64,000 bases of DNA from Kitasatospora phosalacinea. Its GTDB lineage: Bacteria > Actinomycetota > Actinomycetes > Streptomycetales > Streptomycetaceae. The DNA lies in NCBI RefSeq assembly GCF_030268885.1, contig NZ_BSSA01000019.1, forward strand, positions 88,677-152,676, given 5' to 3'. A model generated the notes under the pieces. It worked only from the letters and a program-made list of their open reading frames with translations. It made no database searches and was not told the DNA's origin. A program made the position numbers and the translations under genes. Numbering within the stretch: the stretch's first letter is position 1; each line of letters starts with the position of its first letter. This document shows positions 58,286 through 64,000 of this stretch, one piece after another.

Positions 58286-60763
58286 GTGTCCTCTCCCCCG
58301 CGCCGAGCCCTGGCGGCCGCACTCGCCGCCGCCGCCCTGACGCTGTCCGGCGCCGTCGCGCCCCCGGCGTCGGCGGCCCCGCCCACCGCCGCGTACACCG
58401 TCAGCGTCGGCGCCCCGGTCACGTACCCCCACCCGACCGACACCCCGGCGTCCCCGTACGTCGACAAGGACGGCACCTTCTACTTCCAGCAGTCCGCCGC
58501 CCTGTACGGCGCCACCGAGCGCCGGTACTGGGACTTCTACACCGGCACCGACTTCGACACCGCGACCAGGTCGAGCGCGATCAGCAACGCCGTCAACCCC
58601 GCGAACGGCAACGACAGGAACAACGACACCACCTGGCGCTGCAACAACAGCCCCACCGGCCGCGAGGCCACCTACGCACCGAGCGGCTCCGGCTACGCCC
58701 AGAAGAACTACTGCGACCTCGCGGGGGTGTGGGTCGATCCGGACACCGGCGACTGGTACGGCCTGGTGCACAACGAGTTCACCCCCCAGCCCTTCGGCAG
58801 CGACGGCCTGCACTACGACGCCGTCGACTACGCCGTCTCCAAGGACCAGGGCCGGACCTGGGACGTCAGGAGCCACGTGATCACCTCCCCCTACAGCACC
58901 ACCAGGGGCGACACCACGGCGTTCCCGAACCAGACCTTCTCCTACGGCGACGGCGACCAGCGGCTGTACGTCGACACCGCCTCGGGGTACTTCTACGTCT
59001 TCTACGGCTCGCGGATCATCGACAAGAGCGGCGGCTGGAAGGCGTTCTACGAGCACGCGGCCCGCGCCCCGATCTCCGCCAAGATGGCCCCCGGCTCCTG
59101 GCAGAAGTGGTACGACGGCGCCTGGAGCCAGCCCGGCGTCGGCGGCCGGGAGAGCAACATCGTCCCGGTCGGCTCCGGCAGCACCACCGGCTACACCCCC
59201 GCGTCCGGCGAGTACGACCCGGCCCGCACCGGCACCGCCGCCCAGCAGATCGCGGCCGGCACGATGCCCCCGACCTCGCCGCTGTTCGTCATGGACGTCA
59301 CCTACGACGCCTACCTGAAGCTCTACATCGGCCAGCCCCAGGCCGTCGACCAGAGCGGATCGGCGCCCCAGCAGTTCTACGCCACCGACGACCTCTCCAC
59401 CCAGAAGTGGTTCCTGCTCGGTGACACCGGCAGCTACCGCACCGCTTCCTGGTACCGCTGGTTCCTCGACGGCGCCAGCAGGACGGGCAACACGATCGTC
59501 GGCAGGAGCTTCCGCTCCTACTGCGCGTTCGGGTGCTCCAACGGCTCCTCCGGCGAGTACGTCGACGTCACCCTCGGCGCCTCCGCCACCGCCCCGGCGC
59601 CGGTCGACGAGAGCAGGACCTACCGGATCAGCAGCGGAGGCGGCCGCGTCCTGGCCCAGGTCGCCGGCTCCTCCGCCACCACCTCGGTCGGCGCCCCCAC
59701 CGGCTCCGCCCTGGAGTCGTGGACCTTCACCGGCAACGGCGACGGCTCCTACCGGATCACCAACTCCTCCACCGGCCGGCTGCTCGGCGTGGACTCCGCG
59801 TCCACCGGCAGCCGCGCCTGGGGCACCCGACCCACCGTCACCGCCGCCGGGGCGGGCGCTCCCGCCGTCGGACAGCAGTGGTGGGTGGTGCCCGGGAGGT
59901 CCGCCGACAACACCCCCACCGGCACCGTCCGCCTGGTCAACCGCCACAGCGGCCTGGTGATCGGCCTCTCCGCGGACCCCGGCCGCCCCGCCGAGACCAC
60001 CCCCGCCCGCAGCTGGACCGACACCACCGGCAACGCGGTCGGCGGTTCCCGCACCGCGAGCGAGCAGACCCTGACGCTGACCGCGACCGGGGCGGCGGCG
60101 GAGACCGTCACCGTCGTGAACCCCGGCAACCAGTCGAGCACCCTCAACACGGCGCTCTCGCTCCAGCTGACCGCCACCGACACCGCCGGCAAGGCCCTCA
60201 CCTTCACCGCGACCGGTCTGCCCGCCGGGCTGTCGATCAGCTCCACCGGCCTCGTCTCCGGCACCCCGACCGCGGCCGGACCGTCCACCGTCACGGTCAC
60301 CGCCTCCTCCGGCACCGCCACCGGCACGACCACCTTCACCTGGAGCGTCACCCCGTCGCTCAACGGCACCCACACCCTGGCCACCGGGGGCAAGGCCCTC
60401 GACGACCCGAACAGCTCCACGACCGCGGGCACCCAGCTCATCACCTGGAGCCCCAACGGCGGCAGCAACCAGAACTGGACCTTCACCCAACAGCCCGACG
60501 GCAGCTACCAGATCGTCAACGGCCTCTCCCGCCTCTGCATGGACGTCAGCGGCGGCTCCGGCTCCGCCGGTGCGCAGGTCATCCAGTGGACCTGCACCGG
60601 CGGCACCAACCAGCGCTGGGTGGTCACCGCGGCGACCGGCGGCTACAGCATCACCTCCAAGAGCAGCGGACTCTCGCTGACCACCGCCTCCACCGCCGAC
60701 GGCGCGCTCGTCACCCAGCAGGCCGACACCGGCTCCGCCCTCCAGCGCTGGACCCTCGGCTGA
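58286..60763 (+). CDS. secreted protein with He_PIG and ricin-type lectin modules, uncharacterised N-terminal domain
   Basis: 825 aa. Signal peptide to about residue 30 (AAALTLSGAVAPPASA). An N-terminal domain of about 400 residues (YVDKDGTFYFQQSAALYG, WVDPDTGDWYGLVHNEF, DAVDYAVSKDQGRTWDVRSH) has the repeated strand pattern of a five-bladed glycosidase or sialidase-like propeller, but I cannot assign a family. Then a ricin-like region (YRISSGGGRVLAQV), an He_PIG Ig-like module (SLQLTATDTAGKALTFTATG, LPAGLSISSTGLVSGTP) and a C-terminal ricin lectin with NQNW, NQRW and LQRW. Probably an extracellular carbohydrate-active protein. Start set by AAGGAG five bases before the GTG. Confidence 0.8.
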   Translation: MSSPPRRALAAALAAAALTLSGAVAPPASAAPPTAAYTVSVGAPVTYPHPTDTPASPYVDKDGTFYFQQSAALYGATERRYWDFYTGTDFDTATRSSAISNAVNPANGNDRNNDTTWRCNNSPTGREATYAPSGSGYAQKNYCDLAGVWVDPDTGDWYGLVHNEFTPQPFGSDGLHYDAVDYAVSKDQGRTWDVRSHVITSPYSTTRGDTTAFPNQTFSYGDGDQRLYVDTASGYFYVFYGSRIIDKSGGWKAFYEHAARAPISAKMAPGSWQKWYDGAWSQPGVGGRESNIVPVGSGSTTGYTPASGEYDPARTGTAAQQIAAGTMPPTSPLFVMDVTYDAYLKLYIGQPQAVDQSGSAPQQFYATDDLSTQKWFLLGDTGSYRTASWYRWFLDGASRTGNTIVGRSFRSYCAFGCSNGSSGEYVDVTLGASATAPAPVDESRTYRISSGGGRVLAQVAGSSATTSVGAPTGSALESWTFTGNGDGSYRITNSSTGRLLGVDSASTGSRAWGTRPTVTAAGAGAPAVGQQWWVVPGRSADNTPTGTVRLVNRHSGLVIGLSADPGRPAETTPARSWTDTTGNAVGGSRTASEQTLTLTATGAAAETVTVVNPGNQSSTLNTALSLQLTATDTAGKALTFTATGLPAGLSISSTGLVSGTPTAAGPSTVTVTASSGTATGTTTFTWSVTPSLNGTHTLATGGKALDDPNSSTTAGTQLITWSPNGGSNQNWTFTQQPDGSYQIVNGLSRLCMDVSGGSGSAGAQVIQWTCTGGTNQRWVVTAATGGYSITSKSSGLSLTTASTADGALVTQQADTGSALQRWTLG

Positions 60764-60796
60764 CCCTCCTCGCACGAGGACGGACCCGACCCGACC

Positions 60797-60834
60797 GACG
60801 GGGCCCCGCGGACACCCGCCCGCGGGGCCCCGTC
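60797..60834 (+). terminator. stem-loop terminator after the ricin-domain gene
   Basis: Perfect 15-bp arms (GACGGGGCCCCGCGG and its complement) around an 8-nt loop, 33 bp after the stop. No T-run. Confidence 0.82.
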
Positions 60835-61158
60835 CCCTCCGGGGGGAAGGACCGCCGCGCCCCTGACCACCACGGGCGCGCTCGTCGCCGAGGCGGTGGA
60901 CACCCGGGCGCTCGGAGTTGCGTCCCCCGGGTGCTCGACGTCGTGTCAGCCTGCTGCTCCACCGGTGCGCCCCGCTCCGCGCACCCGGTGCCCGGGCCCG
61001 GCAGCGGGGGCATCGCTCCCCCGTCCCCTGCGCCGCCCCGCTGACCGTCGCGGCCCCGCTCGCCGCCCCCGGAACCGCCACGGCCGTCCACGCGCCGTCG
61101 GGCCGGAGGGGGCAACTGCCCGGGTCGGACGGCGTGGCATGATTCCGAGGTGGCTCCT
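60835..61158. other. intergenic region before the LAL regulator
   Basis: About 320 bp without a supported gene, operator or repeat. It is the promoter region of the LAL-family regulator. Confidence 0.5.
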
Positions 61159-63855
61159 GTGACCGGCTCCGAGTACGTCCCGCCCGCTGAACGCACGACG
61201 CTCGTCGAGCTGTTGGCCGGTGCACGGGCGGGCCGGGGCGGGGCGGCGGTCGTGCGCGGTGAGGCGGGCATCGGGAAGACGGCGCTGCTGCGCCACGTCA
61301 CCGACGGCCTGTCAGGTGTGCGGCTGCTGTGGGTGAACGGAGCCGAGTTCGAAGCGGACTTCGCGTACGCCGCCGCGCACCAGCTGACCCGTCCGCTGCA
61401 CGAGCGGATCGGTCGGTTGCCCGCTGCGCAGCGGGACGACCTGGCCGTTGCGCTGGGGCTGGGTGAGGGGGGTGCGCCGAACCGTTTCGCCGTCGGCCTG
61501 GCCCTGTTGGGACTGCTGTCGGACGCTGCGGGCGAGCAGCCCGTGGTGTGCGTGGTGGACGACGCACAGTGGCTGGACCGGGCGTCGGCGCAGGTGCTGG
61601 CGTTCGTGGCCCGGCGGTTGGCGGACGAGTCGGTGGCGTTCGTGTTCGGGGTGCGCGACCCGCACGTCGTCGCGGAGTTCGACGGGCTGCCGGTGCTGAC
61701 GCTGCCTCGGCTGTCCGACCAGGTGGCGCGCCGGCTGCTGGCGTCCAGCCTGCTCGGCCCCCTGGACGACCAGGTGCGGGAGCGCATCCTGGCCGAGGCG
61801 CGGGGCAATCCGCTGGCGCTGCTGGAGCTGCCGCGTCGGCTCGGGCCCGCCGCGCTGGCGGGCGGTTTCGGGCTGCCGACGCCGGTCTCCCCGGCCAACC
61901 GGATCGAGCAGAGCTACCAGCAACAGGTCTCCGGGCTCTCCCCGGACGCCCGGACCCTGCTGCTGGTGGCGGCAGCCGAACCGCTGGGGGACCCGGGGCT
62001 GCTGTGGCGGGCGGCGGACCTGCTGGGCGTGGGGCCGCAGGCCGGACCGGAGGCCGAGGCGAGCGAACTGATCGAACTGGGCGGGCAGTCGCGCTTCCGG
62101 CACCCGCTGGTGCGCTCGGCGGTGTACACCGCGGCCTCCCCCGCGGAGCGCCGCCGCGTCCACGGGGCGCTCGCGGAGGCCACCGACCCGCTGACGGCGC
62201 CCGACCGGCGTGCGTGGCACCGCGCGCAGTCCCTGTCCCGGCCGGACGAGGAGGCGGCGGCCGACCTGCTGCGCTGCGCGGAGCGGGCGCGGCACCGGGG
62301 CGGGGCCGCTGCCGAGGCGGCGTTCCTGGAGCAGGCCGCGGGCCTGACGGCCGATCCGCGGCTGCGGGCCGAACGCAGTCTCGCTGCCGCCCGGGCCGCC
62401 CTGGCGGCCGGTGCGTTCGAGAACGCGGTGACGCTGGTCGAGGCCGCCGAGGGCGGCCCGATCGACACCGCCGGACGGGTGCAGGCCCAACTCCTGCGCG
62501 GCCGCGCGGCGTTCTTCGGCGACGGCGCGGCGGACGCGGTCGGCCACCTGGTGGCGGCGGCGGCCCTCGACCCCGCTCGGGCCCGGATCCACCTGCTGGA
62601 CGCCCTGCAGGCGGGTCTGGTGGTCGGCCGCTCCTCGCCCGCGGCGCGGGACGCCCTGGCGGCGGCCCGGCGGGCGCCCGCCCCGGCCGGTGGGCGCTCG
62701 AGTGCGGACGAGCTGCTGGACGCACTCGTCGGCTACCTCGACGGCGACCTCGCGGCAGTGCCGGTGCTGCGCGGACTGCTGACCGCGGTGACCGACCCGC
62801 TGTGGGAGGGCCGGCTGTCGCTGGCCGCCCTGCTCGCCGTCGAACTGTGGGACGTCGCCCTGGAGGACCGGCTCGCCGGCCGGGCCGTGGACGCCGCACG
62901 CGCCGGCGGGACGCTGATGGTCCTGCCGGTGGGCCTGTGGATGCGGGCGATGGCCGCGGCCCAGCGCGGGGACCTGCTCGAGGCGGCGGCGCTGAACAGC
63001 GAGGCCGACGGCATAGCCGAGGTGACCGGCGTGCCGCCGCACTGGTACGGCCGGCTGTTCGCCGCCGCGGTGCGCGGGGTGGAGGCGAAGGCGCGGCCCC
63101 TGTTCGACCGGGTGCTGGCGGAGTCGCACGCGAGGCGCAAGGGCATGCTGACGGCGACCGTCCACGCGGCGGCGGCGCTGCACGCCAACGGCACCGCCGA
63201 CCACCGGGCGGCCCTGGCCTCGGCCCGGCTGGCCGTCGCCGACGGCGAGCTGGGGATGTCCAGCCTCGCCCTGCCCGAACTCGTCGAGGCGGCCGTCCGG
63301 TGCGGCGAGCGGGACACCGCCCGGGAGGCGTTCGCCCGGCTGTCGCGGCACGCGTCGGCGGCGGGTACCGACTGGGCGCTGGGCGTGCGCGCCGCCCTCG
63401 CCGCCCTGCTGTCGGACGACCCGGAGGAACTCCACGTCGAGGCGGTGGCCCGGTTGGACGCCAGCGGCCTGCGGGTGTGGCACGGTCGCGCCCTGCTGCA
63501 CCAGGGCGCCTGGCTGCGCCGCGACGGCCGCCGCGGGCCGGCCCGGGAGGCGCTGCGCGCCGCGCACGGGCTGTTCACCGCGGTGGGCGCGGAGGGCTTC
63601 GCCGAACGGGCCCGGGCGGAGCTGGCCGCCACCGGCGAGCAGGTCCGTCCGGCCGCGCTCGGCGCGGTGGAGCTGCTGACCGGTCAGGAACTGAACATCG
63701 CCCGGCTGGTGGCGACCGGCGCGACCTCGCGGGAGGTCGCCGACCGGCTGTTCCTGAGCCCGCGCACCATCGACGCCCACCTGCGCAGCGTGTTCCGCAA
63801 GCTCGACGTCACCTCGCGCCGCCAGCTCGCCGACGCGCTCGGTCGGGACGCCTAG
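61159..63855 (+). CDS. LAL-family LuxR transcriptional regulator with AAA ATPase
   Basis: About 898 aa, normal for the family. The N-terminal ATPase has Walker A (GEAGIGKTALL, about residue 37) and Walker B (VVCVVDDAQWLD). The middle is a long helical TPR-like region. The C-terminal LuxR helix-turn-helix is complete (LLTGQELNIARLVATGATSREVADRLFLSPRTIDAHLRSVFRKLDVTSRRQL). Such large ATP-dependent regulators often activate secondary-metabolite or sugar-use genes. The GTG at 61159 has GAGGTGG upstream and is preferred to the GTG at 61150. Neighbouring gene content gives no clear target. Confidence 0.9.
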   Translation: MTGSEYVPPAERTTLVELLAGARAGRGGAAVVRGEAGIGKTALLRHVTDGLSGVRLLWVNGAEFEADFAYAAAHQLTRPLHERIGRLPAAQRDDLAVALGLGEGGAPNRFAVGLALLGLLSDAAGEQPVVCVVDDAQWLDRASAQVLAFVARRLADESVAFVFGVRDPHVVAEFDGLPVLTLPRLSDQVARRLLASSLLGPLDDQVRERILAEARGNPLALLELPRRLGPAALAGGFGLPTPVSPANRIEQSYQQQVSGLSPDARTLLLVAAAEPLGDPGLLWRAADLLGVGPQAGPEAEASELIELGGQSRFRHPLVRSAVYTAASPAERRRVHGALAEATDPLTAPDRRAWHRAQSLSRPDEEAAADLLRCAERARHRGGAAAEAAFLEQAAGLTADPRLRAERSLAAARAALAAGAFENAVTLVEAAEGGPIDTAGRVQAQLLRGRAAFFGDGAADAVGHLVAAAALDPARARIHLLDALQAGLVVGRSSPAARDALAAARRAPAPAGGRSSADELLDALVGYLDGDLAAVPVLRGLLTAVTDPLWEGRLSLAALLAVELWDVALEDRLAGRAVDAARAGGTLMVLPVGLWMRAMAAAQRGDLLEAAALNSEADGIAEVTGVPPHWYGRLFAAAVRGVEAKARPLFDRVLAESHARRKGMLTATVHAAAALHANGTADHRAALASARLAVADGELGMSSLALPELVEAAVRCGERDTAREAFARLSRHASAAGTDWALGVRAALAALLSDDPEELHVEAVARLDASGLRVWHGRALLHQGAWLRRDGRRGPAREALRAAHGLFTAVGAEGFAERARAELAATGEQVRPAALGAVELLTGQELNIARLVATGATSREVADRLFLSPRTIDAHLRSVFRKLDVTSRRQLADALGRDA

Positions 63856-64000
63856 ACCCGGGCCGGCCCACTTAGAAAGTGTGGGGTAATTGATCAACTG
63901 CGTGGCGTGATCGCTGGGGGTGGTCGTCGCGGTCGAGATGTCCGCGATGATCGCCGCCATGTGTGTCTGCGCGTGCAAGCCGTCCTACGAGTCGTCTCTG
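63856..64000. other. 145-bp window end, no supported gene
   Basis: The sequence changes character after the LAL stop and is somewhat less G+C-rich (CTTAGAAAGTGTGGGGTAATTGATCAACTG). Open frames exist on both strands but run out of the window. It could be the start of a truncated gene or of a mobile element; nothing decides it. Confidence 0.3.

Noticed and set aside
57572..61225. Long minus-strand open frame (over 1200 codons)
   Set aside because: Antisense to the ROK and ricin-domain genes; Gly/Val-rich composition without domains.

Overview
The window is chromosomal DNA of very high G+C content. GTG starts and GTGA/ATGA gene overlaps are frequent, codons are G/C-ending, and secreted proteins carry long Pro/Ser/Thr linkers. 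Together with a CebR-type operator, LAL-type and LuxR regulators, SpoIIE/STAS proteins and CBM2 enzymes, this points to a streptomycete (Streptomyces or Kitasatospora). I see no rRNA, tRNA or CRISPR array and no complete insertion sequence.

Left end (20-4153, minus): a compact four-gene operon of a cytochrome P450, an acyl-CoA dehydrogenase homologue, a FemAB/GNAT-like protein and a RatA/cyclase-like SRPBCC protein. An AT-rich island with nested palindromes lies upstream. Next (4342-14720) is the most unusual block, two divergent transcription units around an 18-bp inverted repeat. To the left are an XRE-NACHT NTPase with a membrane domain and, coupled to it, a secreted/anchored DUF6801-like protein. 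To the right are a vWA protein, a PP2C phosphatase and a transmembrane kinase with an ectodomain (a TerY-P-like triad), then a membrane zinc-ribbon peptide, a PknH-like sensor and a secreted coiled-coil protein ending in an EndoNS-like nuclease domain. I read this as a signal-transduction and conflict cassette.

14801-26288: two secreted CBM2 polysaccharide-active proteins (a Cip1-like protein and an AA10 LPMO with a perfect CebR box), an HD hydrolase, a two-component system with a CPBP protease, TetR plus an SGNH hydrolase, an ArsR/ABM-monooxygenase divergent pair with two matching operators, an XRE-cupin regulator and an epoxide-hydrolase-like enzyme. 26419-32811: an NCS1 permease with a cysteine-rich tail, then a ChvE/MmsA/MmsB-type sugar ABC operon behind two LacI-type operators, ended by a perfect 32-bp hairpin beside an 8-bp tandem repeat.

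32931-50822: a SnoaL-like protein, a secreted SGNH hydrolase, a probable sulfur-recognising (McrA-like) HNH endonuclease, a SpoIIE/MarR/STAS signalling group, several uncharacterised proteins, a large LPHTG surface protein with three near-identical repeats, glutaminase, a PAS-SpoIIE phosphatase, and an overlapping operon of MscL, a FUSC-like exporter and a 73-aa protein.

51005-63855: a second sugar ABC operon (binding protein, two permeases, a DUF5107/TPR protein) facing a ROK regulator, with two inverted copies of a 28-bp bipartite site between them. A secreted ricin-domain protein and a LAL-family LuxR regulator follow. The last 145 bases hold no gene I can support. All functions are inferred from motifs read by eye, and no database search was run.
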